Assembly (NCBI RefSeq): GCF_023716465.1
Contig: NZ_CP092415.1
Location: forward strand, 3,015,501 to 3,079,500
DNA: 64,000 nt
Source of the DNA: Flagellimonas marinaquae
Lineage (GTDB): Bacteria; Bacteroidota; Bacteroidia; Flavobacteriales; Flavobacteriaceae
Reading direction: 5' to 3'
Below, piece after piece: positions 34,664 through 43,175 of the stretch (its first letter is position 1; every line of letters starts with the position of its first letter). The notes below the pieces were generated by a model, which was given only the letters and a program-made list of their open reading frames with translations, ran no database searches and was not told where the DNA came from. The position numbers and the translations under genes are program-made.

Positions 34664-36106
34664 ATGAAAAATATATCTTTGATTTTAATCTGTACCTGCT
34701 TGTCCATTATCAGTTGTACAACGGATTTTGAATCCATAAACGAGAACCCGAACGAACCGCAAGAGGTAAGCCCGGAGTTTTTGCTGACCAATGTAATTGC
34801 CGATTTCAGCAATGAGCATACCTACAATCAAGGTCTACGACTCAATAACTATTTGGCACAGTTTAATGCAGATATTGAGTTTGAACGCATAGATAGATAT
34901 GAACTGGGCAGCAATAGCGGATATTGGAATTTGATCTATGGCCTTTTGGCCGATTTGGAATCAATGAAAACCTTGCCAGGGTATAATGATGCCTATGATG
35001 GGGTGTGCGAAATTCTTCGCAGTTACCTATTTTCACAACTCACCGATATTTGGGGAGATGTCCCGTACACCGATGCCATACGTTTTTCTGAGGCAAACTT
35101 TACACCTGAATATGATACACAAGAGCGTATTTATATAGACCCGGAGAACGGAATTCTTGCCCGACTGGAAAAAGCTGCGGTCAAACTTGAAAATACCACC
35201 GAAAGTATTCGTGGGGATATCATGTTCAATAATGATCTGAATAAATGGGTGCGGTTCGCTAATTCACTCCAAGTGCGGTACTATCTCCGAGTAAGCAAGA
35301 GAACCTCGGATTTTGACAGACTGCAACAATTGGCCAATGGCAATAAACTTATGGAATCGAATGCCGATAATGCAATACTGCCCTATCTGAGCTCCGCTCC
35401 AAATCAGTTTCCCTTGTTCAGTGCATCAACAGGTATTTATCAAGGTCTAAAAATGAGTGAGACGGTGGAACGGATATTAAAAGAATGGGACGATCCCAGG
35501 ATAGATGTATTCTTTAACCCTACTCAAGAGAGTCTTCTCAATGGTACACCGGAGTACAAGGGGATGCCCAACGGATTAAGTACCCAGACAATTAGCGAAA
35601 TGGGAATTGTACTGAACGATGTGTCCAATATGTCCGATAGGTTTCGGGTGGTTCCCGATGGAGTGGATGCACAGCTTATGTTGTATTCAGAAGTGCAGTT
35701 TGCCCTGGCCGAAGCTGTGGAAAGGGGATTTATCACCGGAAATGCCCAAACCTTCTACGAAAACGGTATTAGGGCACATTTTGAATATTACAATGCGGAA
35801 ATCCCGGGAGATTATTTCACTAGGGAGGTTATTGCGCTCAATGGGAGTATGGACGAGAATCTGGAAAAAATCCTTACCCAAAAGTGGTTGAGTCTATTTA
35901 TGGTAGGGCACGAGGCATGGTTCAATATCCGTCGTACCGGAATACCGGAGCTCAGCCCTGGAATAGACAACTTTAACAACGATAGATACCCATCACGTTA
36001 TCTGTATCCCGAATCGGAACAAGCAGCCAACAGGGAGAACTATGAACAGGCCGTATCTAGGTTGGGAGGGAATAACATCAATATAAAGAGTTGGTGGGAA
36101 ATGTAA
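34664..36106 (+). CDS. SusD/RagB-type surface lipoprotein
   Basis: A protein of 480 residues with a lipoprotein signal (LICTCLSIISC, lipidated Cys18) followed by TTDFESINENPNEP, the start typical of the SusD-like family. Helical TPR-like body; the C-terminal part has LMVGHEAWFNIRRTG, a segment conserved in the family. It forms the ligand-binding lid of the SusC transporter encoded just upstream. Confidence 0.93.
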   Translation: MKNISLILICTCLSIISCTTDFESINENPNEPQEVSPEFLLTNVIADFSNEHTYNQGLRLNNYLAQFNADIEFERIDRYELGSNSGYWNLIYGLLADLESMKTLPGYNDAYDGVCEILRSYLFSQLTDIWGDVPYTDAIRFSEANFTPEYDTQERIYIDPENGILARLEKAAVKLENTTESIRGDIMFNNDLNKWVRFANSLQVRYYLRVSKRTSDFDRLQQLANGNKLMESNADNAILPYLSSAPNQFPLFSASTGIYQGLKMSETVERILKEWDDPRIDVFFNPTQESLLNGTPEYKGMPNGLSTQTISEMGIVLNDVSNMSDRFRVVPDGVDAQLMLYSEVQFALAEAVERGFITGNAQTFYENGIRAHFEYYNAEIPGDYFTREVIALNGSMDENLEKILTQKWLSLFMVGHEAWFNIRRTGIPELSPGIDNFNNDRYPSRYLYPESEQAANRENYEQAVSRLGGNNINIKSWWEM

Positions 36107-36126
36107 ACTGAACAAAACAATCAAAA

Positions 36127-37188
36127 ATGAAGAGAGTTACTAAATTACCAATACTAATATTTATAATCACAATTAGTGCAACCTTGTCAGTAGCGGCCAA
36201 TGTTACCCGGAGCAATGTTAATATCGCCGAGCCTTATACAAGGGGTGGGGAGTCCATCACTAAAAAAAGGGTTTGGGTCGATACCGATCTAGCAGTGGGA
36301 ATGAAAAGGTATCATAGAGATGGGTATAGCGATGTGGACGATGGTTATGCCGTACTGCAATTATTCAAAGCAGACCATATTCATGTCGTGGGTATCAGTG
36401 CTGTGTTTGGCAATACCAAGATCGATGATGCATTTAGACTTAGCAAGGAAATGGTAAGTGAATTTTCACCATATCCCATTCCCGTGTACAAGGGTGCGGG
36501 CGAAAAATTGGATTTGCAGGATATAAGAACGAACAACGCGGTAGAATCCATGGCAGAAGCCTTGCGTAGGGAGCCATTGACCATATTGGCCATTGGGCCA
36601 GCAACCAATGTGGGCTTGTTGTTGCTAAAGTACCCAGAACTGGCACCAAGGATTCAAGAAGTTGTCCTGGTCGCTGGACGTAGGACCGCTACTTCTTATT
36701 TTGAAATTGGAAATCCGGTACGCCACGCTCCCGATCTTAATTTCGACCTAGATAATGATGCTTTCCGTATCCTTTTTCAGAGTGGGGTAAAAGTGGTTCT
36801 ATGCCCATTTGAAATTTCAAATAAAGTTTGGTTAACGGCCAAGGATTTAGATAATTTGAAAAACGGGACCCCAGGAAATAATTGGCTCTCCGAAAAATCC
36901 AGACCATGGTTGCAACAGTGGGTAGATGCTGGCGATGTGGGTTTTAATCCGTTCGATGTGCTGGCCAGCCATTATCTTATTGCACCGGAAGATTTGATTA
37001 TGGAACCCCTTGTGGCACGATTGGAAATCCATAAAAATGATATGAGGGAACAAAAGGGCAACCAGTACTTTAAACAATATCTTTTATGTGATAAAGAAGA
37101 GGGATATCCGATTCTTTACTGCTACGATGTTGTTCCCGGATACCATCAAAAATTGATGGAAAGCCTCCTGAAAACCTATGAAAATTAA
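36127..37188 (+). CDS. nucleoside hydrolase with signal-like N-terminus
   Basis: A protein of 353 residues. It splits the N-glycosidic bond of nucleosides to base and ribose. The signature Asp cluster is present but stretched: VDTDLAVGM, then a dozen inserted residues, then SDVDDGYAVLQL, instead of the compact DTDPGxDD. Later hallmarks are TILAIGPATNVGLLL and LNFDLDNDAFRILF. The first 24 residues (LPILIFIITISATLSVAA) form a signal peptide, so hydrolysis probably happens in the periplasm, right after SusCD import. 20 bases after susD and 20 before the kinase gene: one operon. Confidence 0.88.
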   Translation: MKRVTKLPILIFIITISATLSVAANVTRSNVNIAEPYTRGGESITKKRVWVDTDLAVGMKRYHRDGYSDVDDGYAVLQLFKADHIHVVGISAVFGNTKIDDAFRLSKEMVSEFSPYPIPVYKGAGEKLDLQDIRTNNAVESMAEALRREPLTILAIGPATNVGLLLLKYPELAPRIQEVVLVAGRRTATSYFEIGNPVRHAPDLNFDLDNDAFRILFQSGVKVVLCPFEISNKVWLTAKDLDNLKNGTPGNNWLSEKSRPWLQQWVDAGDVGFNPFDVLASHYLIAPEDLIMEPLVARLEIHKNDMREQKGNQYFKQYLLCDKEEGYPILYCYDVVPGYHQKLMESLLKTYEN

Positions 37189-37208
37189 GTGTAAAAGCAG
37201 CATTTTAA

Positions 37209-38192
37209 ATGATTAAGATTACCAAGAATATAAAAGAGCTGGAAGAGTACCTCCATGGACAAAAATGGTTGGGGACAAATGAACATATTACCGCCGTGGA
37301 AGTCCCTGGAGAGGGGAATATGAACTTTACACTTAGAGTAAGGACGGACCAAGGCAGCTTTATCCTAAAACAAAGCCGCGATTATGTAGAAAAGTACCCA
37401 CAGGTTTTGGCACCTGCGGACAGAGCAATGAGGGAGTCCGAGTTCTACAACTTAGTGGCCGACCATAATTTACTTAAACGGCAAATGCCGGAACTCAGAG
37501 GGGTCGATGTGAACAATTATGTTCTGAAATTACAGGATTTGGGCGAGGGTGTGGATTATTCATTTCTGTACGAGGAAGCAAGTAGTTTGGATGAGGTTGA
37601 ATTACAAGAAATAATTGGATTTGTGGCCGAACTTCATACCAGTGTCCATTTGGGCAAAACCGGCAGATCACTTCCCAATCGTAAAATGCGCAAACTTAAC
37701 CATGAACACATTTTTATTTACCCATTTCTTAAAAATAATGGATTGAATTTGGATGATATACTTCCCGGGTTAAATGAAATTGGCAACAGCTATAAAGAGG
37801 ATGTGCCCTTATTAAAGAAGGTGGAGCAATTGGGAGAGCGCTATTTAAAGGATGGCAGTGTATTGCTGCACGGGGATTATTTTCCCGGTAGCTGGTTAAA
37901 AACAGATGCAGGTGTTAGGATCATTGATCCGGAATTCTGTTTTTTTGGTGAACCCGAGTTTGAGATCGGGGTAACCTTGGCACACTTAAAATTGGCCGCA
38001 CAGCCACAAATAATTTTTAACAAAGCTCTTGAAAGTTACATGGACAGGGCGCCACTGCAAAAGGAGCTCTGTTTTGAATTTATGGCTACAGAGATACTTA
38101 GGCGTATATTGGGTTTGGCGCAACTGCCCTTGTCGATAGGTCTCACGGAGCGCATTGAACTTTTACAAGAGGCTAAGGATCTTTTGGTTTGA
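37209..38192 (+). CDS. methylthioribose-kinase-like phosphotransferase
   Basis: A protein of 327 residues with the APH/choline-kinase fold. Three features resemble MtnK (5-methylthioribose kinase): PGEGNMNFTLRV near residue 40 for the GDGNLN loop, LLHGDYFPGSWL for its HGDLHTGS motif (Ser where other APH kinases have Asn), and IDPEFCFFGEPEFEIG for its DPEFAFYG-type metal motif. It therefore probably phosphorylates a ribose-type sugar in the cytoplasm. It ends the SusC-SusD-nucleoside hydrolase operon, so its substrate is likely the sugar freed by the hydrolase: ribose, methylthioribose or another 5-substituted ribose. The specificity is inference. Confidence 0.75.
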   Translation: MIKITKNIKELEEYLHGQKWLGTNEHITAVEVPGEGNMNFTLRVRTDQGSFILKQSRDYVEKYPQVLAPADRAMRESEFYNLVADHNLLKRQMPELRGVDVNNYVLKLQDLGEGVDYSFLYEEASSLDEVELQEIIGFVAELHTSVHLGKTGRSLPNRKMRKLNHEHIFIYPFLKNNGLNLDDILPGLNEIGNSYKEDVPLLKKVEQLGERYLKDGSVLLHGDYFPGSWLKTDAGVRIIDPEFCFFGEPEFEIGVTLAHLKLAAQPQIIFNKALESYMDRAPLQKELCFEFMATEILRRILGLAQLPLSIGLTERIELLQEAKDLLV

Positions 38193-38287
38193 TATATTGA
38201 GGAGCCTAACCACCACCAATGATTTAGGATTGTATATTGAAAGAAGACTATCTCTTAATGTACCAAAACATTTTTGGAGTACTTCGA

Positions 38288-38662
38288 CTACTTGTTTAGA
38301 AGATGTTTTATCCTTTCGATAAGATCATCTACCGAAGTTAACTGTCCCAATTCCGATGCATTTAAAAGTGTATATAGTTCTCCAGTGTTCTTTTTTACCA
38401 GAATAATGGGCAACGGTTTGTTCAGGAGGTCAATATTGACCTCTAGAGCTTCGTCCTTATGTAAAAACCTCTTATTATATGGAATTGTTTCCAAAAACGA
38501 GGCCCACTTTTTATTGACTCCCACATGACCATGGGTTAGTTGGCACAACGAACATGGATAGGTGGATGGAGAAAATATCTTGTGGGCAAAATCACTTACC
38601 ACACTAAAAACATCCGATTTGGCATTGTAAATAAAAATGATTTCCTGATCAAAGTTTTTCAT
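38288..38662 (-). CDS. conserved hypothetical protein with CSLC motif
   Basis: A protein of 124 residues that I do not recognise as a named family. It opens QEIIFIYNAKSDVFSVVSD, has STYPCSLCQLTHGHVG (a CxxC pair that could bind metal or form a disulfide) near residue 35, and PLPIILVKKNTGELYTLL near residue 85, a thioredoxin-like or glutaredoxin-like alternation of strands and helices. No signal peptide. It lies between the kinase gene and an alpha/beta hydrolase, transcribed with the latter (9 bases apart). Confidence 0.7.
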   Translation of the reverse strand: MKNFDQEIIFIYNAKSDVFSVVSDFAHKIFSPSTYPCSLCQLTHGHVGVNKKWASFLETIPYNKRFLHKDEALEVNIDLLNKPLPIILVKKNTGELYTLLNASELGQLTSVDDLIERIKHLLNK

Positions 38663-38671
38663 GATGCTCGA

Positions 38672-39439
38672 TTAATTTTGGGATAGATACCTATGGGACC
38701 ACGCTGCGATAATTTTGCCAGCATAAAGAGAATCTTCCTTGTTGGAGAGTAAATGGTCTGCACCGTCCAAAGAGACAAAACTTTTGGGATGCTTTGCGGA
38801 TTGATAGATTTTAGCGGCATTTTCGATGGACACGGTCATGTCCTGCGGTGAGTGCATTACCAATAAAGGCTTTTTTATACTTTGGAGGATCGGGACCATA
38901 TTTTTATTTTTAATGTCCTCCAAAAATTGCTTTTTAACCTTAAAATCTCGACCTCCAATAGATACCAACGCTTCACCATCCATAAGAATTTGATCTATGT
39001 TATCCCTTAACAAATGGGATACATGTTCCGGCTGCGAAGGAGCTCCAATGGTGATCACCGCTTTTAGTTGAGGTAAACGGGCGGCCGCAAAAATAGCGGC
39101 AGCACCCCCTAAAGAATGCCCAATAAGCATGGAAGGGTACTCGTAATGTTCACGTATATGGGCGGCCATATCCTCAAGATCCTCTACGTTAGAAGAGAAA
39201 TTGGTGTTTTCAAATTCACCTTCGCTATCACCCAGACCGGTAAAATCGAACCGAACAACAGCAATACCACTTTTGGTCAAAGCCTTACTTATATTCCTGA
39301 CGGCAGTAAGGTTTTTGTTGCAGGTAAAGCAATGGGCAAACAAGGCATAACCCAATATGGGCGAAGTTAACGGTAACTCCAATTTTGCCGATAATGTATG
39401 ACCTTGCCTATTTTTAAATGATATCTTTTCCAGTTTCAT
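38672..39439 (-). CDS. alpha/beta hydrolase
   Basis: A protein of 255 residues. The nucleophile elbow GHSLGG, the oxyanion-hole region ALFAHCFTCNKNL, a late Asp (HSPQDMTVSI) and His (DGADHLL) make a complete catalytic triad. This is the type often fused to OsmC domains in other bacteria; here it is free-standing. Likely an esterase or peptide hydrolase of unknown substrate, cytoplasmic. Cotranscribed with the CSLC protein. Confidence 0.9.
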   Translation of the reverse strand: MKLEKISFKNRQGHTLSAKLELPLTSPILGYALFAHCFTCNKNLTAVRNISKALTKSGIAVVRFDFTGLGDSEGEFENTNFSSNVEDLEDMAAHIREHYEYPSMLIGHSLGGAAAIFAAARLPQLKAVITIGAPSQPEHVSHLLRDNIDQILMDGEALVSIGGRDFKVKKQFLEDIKNKNMVPILQSIKKPLLVMHSPQDMTVSIENAAKIYQSAKHPKSFVSLDGADHLLSNKEDSLYAGKIIAAWSHRYLSQN

Positions 39440-39535
39440 GTATGTAATGGTCGGATGAATTCGAAATTCCTTCCATAATGGGTCGGAACAGCTAATTAAA
39501 CCACTTTAAAGAAGTATACTAGTTGGGCTACGGTC

Positions 39536-40249
39536 TTATTCACGGCTTCCGCTTTTAAGATATTTAAGGCTCTTGTTGTAAAAAAAGTTTAACTCTTTGG
39601 CATCTGCACCGAACCATCTTTTTGCATAAATCCGTAAATGTAGCCATTGAAGCTTCCAAACCCCTATGTTGTTGTAGTGTCTCGCCGAAGTAACAATGGG
39701 TTCGTTGACCACTTTGAACCGGGTATTTTTGTAGATTCTTTTTATGAGCTCAATATCTTCATAAACTTCATAATCCTCATTAAAGCCGTTCAGGGTATAA
39801 AATAGGTCATGGTCCATAAAAAGGGACTGATCACCTCCTCTACAAGATATATGATTGACCGCAGTTGCCCACCCCATGAGTTTTAGCCACCAGTGACCAC
39901 TATCAAATTGAAGCCTAAAACAACCGGCCCTGATGTTTTTGTTTACAAGGAGTACCTCATAAATTGCCCGGTCATAATATTTTGGGGGGAAACTATCAGC
40001 ATGTAAAAAGTAGAGAATGTCTCTCTTGGCAATATTTGCACCGGCATTCATCTGCCTGGCCCTCCCTTTTTTGGATTGTACATATCGGATATTCGAGTAT
40101 CCGGTCAGTTGCACTCCAATGTCATCACTGCTTCCACCATCGACCACAATAATCTCCCCTACATAGCCAAACGCATTGGCATTAAGATGGTCGATCAATT
40201 TGCGGATTCCCTTGGATTCGTTGAGAACCGGAATAATAATACTGATCAT
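39536..40249 (-). CDS. TIGR04283-like glycosyltransferase (arsenosugar-associated)
   Basis: A protein of 237 residues, GT2 (GT-A fold): ISIIIPVLNESKGIRKLID, EIIVVDGGSSDD, KGRARQMNAGANIAKRDI and ILYFLHADSFPP (the metal-binding Asp). The KGRARQMN-GA and LHAD motifs are those of the TIGR04283 family, linked by genomic context to arsenosugar synthesis. It forms a minus-strand pair with the DUF547 gene (12 bases between them). Confidence 0.87.
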   Translation of the reverse strand: MISIIIPVLNESKGIRKLIDHLNANAFGYVGEIIVVDGGSSDDIGVQLTGYSNIRYVQSKKGRARQMNAGANIAKRDILYFLHADSFPPKYYDRAIYEVLLVNKNIRAGCFRLQFDSGHWWLKLMGWATAVNHISCRGGDQSLFMDHDLFYTLNGFNEDYEVYEDIELIKRIYKNTRFKVVNEPIVTSARHYNNIGVWKLQWLHLRIYAKRWFGADAKELNFFYNKSLKYLKSGSRE

Positions 40250-40260
40250 AACAAGTTTTG

Positions 40261-41016
40261 TTACCTACCGTTCAGGTTCCAGTCGTATTCCAAATAGCTT
40301 ACTTTGGCATCCTCGGCAATATTTACATTGGTGTAGGTATTTATGTAAGCTCGTATGTCACCGTCCAAGAAATCGTTCTTGTACCACTTAAATATTTTAG
40401 AGAGTTCTAAATGGTCTTTTTCAATTCGATTTCTATCAGATTCAATGAATTCGTAAGTGGCGCGTTCCAATTGTTCGTCCAGGGTTTCCGACAGGTAGAC
40501 CTCGTTCAATAGTTTTGGGCACGAAGCCGACGCACAATTTATCGCAAAATGAATCCTTGGTTCATCCATTTTTCGAAGGATCTCGTGCTCAAGGTCTCCC
40601 AAAGAGATCATATTACCCCCTAGCGGGATTAATTTTTGGTCCCACGGTTGGTTGATTTTTTTGATACTGCTAGTTGGATAATTATCCAAGATCAATAAAA
40701 CCGTATAGGAATTGTACAGGTTAATGTAATAGGACAGTTTTGCATTTCTGCTCCAATTTCCGGAGGGTTGTTTCTCTTTCAGGATGTTTACATAGGATTC
40801 CAAAACGTGCTTTTCCTTTAAGAGCCCGCTATAGTCAACTTGTCCTGTATCGTCCACATACTGTTGCAATAAGAATTGCCAAAGCGTATGGTCCGGGTAG
40901 GTGGGGTTTTGGAACCCGTTGGTCTCGTATGGCATAAGCTTACCGTGGTCTTTTGTTGGGGTCGCAACCAAGGTGATGGTTTGAATCAGAATGGTGAATA
41001 ACAGCAAATACTTCAT
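40261..41016 (-). CDS. DUF547 protein
   Basis: A protein of 251 residues with a signal peptide (LLLFTILIQTITLVATP). The DUF547 core is clear: AKLSYYINLYNSYTVLLILD, LGDLEHEILR, and HFAINCASASCPKLLNE with its conserved Cys pair; YNDFLDGD-like KNDFLDGDIRAYI closes it. The family has a papain-like fold in prediction and no proven activity. Genes of this kind are regularly found beside TIGR04282/TIGR04283 glycosyltransferases, as here. Exported to the periplasm. Confidence 0.9.
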   Translation of the reverse strand: MKYLLLFTILIQTITLVATPTKDHGKLMPYETNGFQNPTYPDHTLWQFLLQQYVDDTGQVDYSGLLKEKHVLESYVNILKEKQPSGNWSRNAKLSYYINLYNSYTVLLILDNYPTSSIKKINQPWDQKLIPLGGNMISLGDLEHEILRKMDEPRIHFAINCASASCPKLLNEVYLSETLDEQLERATYEFIESDRNRIEKDHLELSKIFKWYKNDFLDGDIRAYINTYTNVNIAEDAKVSYLEYDWNLNGR

Positions 41017-41282
41017 GTGTGGAATACATTTTATTGGGTGAGTATAGTCGGTTTAAAAGGATTGTCCTAACATACCGCATTGGATTAAAATTTAATAAAT
41101 AATGGTTTTCCATTTTTAACAGGTGATAAAAACAGTTTATAGCGTCACTTAAGCCCACTGTTGGTATTTTCCTGTTTTGGGTTTTAACAAAAGTTTATCG
41201 TAAGGCACAAAAACAATGGGCGACAAGTTTTCATATCAAAATAATGGTCCGATGACCAAATAATATAAAAATTAAAGAATAA

Positions 41283-42536
41283 ATGAAAACAAGTTTTATT
41301 TTAAGAATTTTGGTCTTGACCGCATTAATAGGCCTTTCAAGTTGCAGTAATGATGATAATGGTAATGCTTCCCCAGAGATACCTTCAGGAAATTTTGTGG
41401 TCACGATTGAAAACACATTTGAAACCAAGCAATATTTTGTGAACGGAACTATTGGATTTATAGCCCCAGGGAATACAGAATCCTACACTTTTAATGCAGG
41501 TAAAGGGCATTATTTAAATTTTGCTACCATGTTTGTTCAATCCAATGACCTATTTTATGGCTTTGATGAAGCAGGAGTTCCCCTTTATAATGAAAATGGC
41601 GAGGCATTGACTGGAGATGTTACCTCCTATATAAGTCTATGGGACGCTGGTACTGAGGTCAATGAGGAGCCAGGAGTCGGGGTGAATCAGGCTCCAAGGC
41701 AAGCAGGGCCAAATACTGGAGACGATGAAAACGGTACAGTTAAGCTCATTTCCGAAGTGAATGATGGTTTTGTATATCCGGAAGTGGCTGAGGTAATAAA
41801 GGTAACCTTAACTCATGATGGGGGAACAGAGTTCACAATGACCATAGAAAATGTTTCTAACGTTGCAAGTTTTGCAACTCCATTGGCACCGGGAGTTTGG
41901 GTAGTTAGTGGCCCAGAACAAACCCCATTGTTTACAGCTGGGATTGAATCATCTGAAGGATTGGAGCGTATAGCGGAAGACGGTGATAATTCGATTTTGG
42001 ATACTCAGTTTACTTCGGAAAGTGGATTTGTATCACCTTTTGCACCAGGTGCCTATAGCGTAAATGGAGCTGTTTATAGTATTGGAGGTAGTGCTTCGGA
42101 AGCTTTGGAGGCAATGGCTGAAGATGGGAATCCATCAGGTTTTGACAATATTTTTAATACACCTGTCGGAAAATCTGGGCCTGGACCAATTTTTCCAGGA
42201 GAATCTTATTCTTTTGAGTTTACAGCAAGTGAGGGGGATGTTTTATCATTTGCAACCATGTTGGTACAATCCAATGATTGGTTGATCGGCGCCAATGAAA
42301 TTAACTTGTTTAATAACGGAATTCCCACTAGCGGAGATATTACCGATAGATTGGAACTAGTTGATGCCGGTACAGAGGTAGATGAATATGCCGGTGCTGG
42401 AAACAATCAACCTACGCGTCAAGTTGCTGCGAATACAGGTGAAGAAGAAAATGGAACCATTGCAATAGAACAAACGGTCGGTGCCCATGTCCCCACAATC
42501 GACCAGATGATCAGGGTTACAATTACCGCTAACTAA
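41283..42536 (+). CDS. spondin-domain lipoprotein with duplicated domains
   Basis: A protein of 417 residues with a lipoprotein signal (LTALIGLSSC, Cys21). Two spondin_N-like domains (about residues 35-190 and 300-415) share LDAGTEV/LVDAGTEV, NQAPRQ/NQPTRQ and NTG-DENGT/NTGEEENGT. Between them two shorter repeats of about 40 residues share APG-(W/Y)-V and EDGxxS. It is a surface or periplasmic protein probably binding a partner or glycan; function unknown. It stands alone, divergent from the DUF547 gene, and is closed by a strong terminator. Confidence 0.87.
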   Translation: MKTSFILRILVLTALIGLSSCSNDDNGNASPEIPSGNFVVTIENTFETKQYFVNGTIGFIAPGNTESYTFNAGKGHYLNFATMFVQSNDLFYGFDEAGVPLYNENGEALTGDVTSYISLWDAGTEVNEEPGVGVNQAPRQAGPNTGDDENGTVKLISEVNDGFVYPEVAEVIKVTLTHDGGTEFTMTIENVSNVASFATPLAPGVWVVSGPEQTPLFTAGIESSEGLERIAEDGDNSILDTQFTSESGFVSPFAPGAYSVNGAVYSIGGSASEALEAMAEDGNPSGFDNIFNTPVGKSGPGPIFPGESYSFEFTASEGDVLSFATMLVQSNDWLIGANEINLFNNGIPTSGDITDRLELVDAGTEVDEYAGAGNNQPTRQVAANTGEEENGTIAIEQTVGAHVPTIDQMIRVTITAN

Positions 42537-42563
42537 AAGTTCATAATAGTGATTGTTGTTACG

Positions 42564-42599
42564 AAGGGCCATTTTGTAAAAAGAAATGGCCTTTTTTTT
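42564..42599 (+). terminator. intrinsic terminator after the spondin lipoprotein
   Basis: GGCCATTT pairs with AAATGGCC across loop tgtaaaaag, extended by outer A-T and G-T pairs, followed by eight T. Confidence 0.85.
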
Positions 42600-42770
42600 A
42601 ATACACAACCGAAAGAAAGATATACCAAACCTTGTTCCAATTTTAAACCAGTATCTTGTATTTTGAAAGCGAAGGCCCGTTCTAATGTACTTGCCTTTTT
42701 CAAATAGGGAAAGGTCAATTGTTTCCCCTTACTTGTCAAATCAATCAATACATCAATATCTATATACACC

Positions 42771-42914
42771 ATGAAAAATATATTGCTCGTTTTATTGTTG
42801 CTCATATCCCTGGCCATGATTTTTATCTCATACAAAGCAGCTATACCAGCTCCAGGACTAACCGGGTTGGGCTTTATTGTTATTTCGATCTTGTTTTACA
42901 ATCGCAAAGATTAG
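42771..42914 (+). CDS. 47-residue small membrane protein
   Basis: A short frame MKNILLVLLLLISLAMIFIS, then the loop YKAAIPAPG, then a second hydrophobic helix LTGLGFIVISILFYN and a charged end RKD. Two membrane helices with a Pro hairpin make a plausible small inner-membrane protein. It lies alone between two terminators or intergenic stretches and I see no homologue by eye. Confidence 0.5.
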   Translation: MKNILLVLLLLISLAMIFISYKAAIPAPGLTGLGFIVISILFYNRKD

Positions 42915-43175
42915 TAAGTGTGTTGTAGGGGCTTGTTCGAAGTAAAGATTTTAATTCGTGAGTTTTGGATAAATCGTAGCATACCCAAGGAAGAATTGAT
43001 AGGGTCAATGTTGTTTTTGTATAGCTGATAATCAGAAAGATTCTTCATTGAATAGGAGAAAGGTAGCCATTAAAAAAAGATAAAGGTTAATTATTCGGGA
43101 AAAGAACGACTTAAAATCATAGAAGAATGATCCATTGCCAAATGGTCAGAAAACAACACAACTTAAAAACGAAAT

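Noticed and set aside
31403..36106. Polysaccharide utilisation locus
   Set aside because: SusCD is present but no glycoside hydrolase, lyase, sulfatase or hybrid regulator is adjacent; neighbours are nucleoside hydrolase and kinase.
42719..42928. 69-codon plus-strand frame
   Set aside because: The overlapping 47-residue frame at 42771-42914 has better membrane-protein composition and a natural start.
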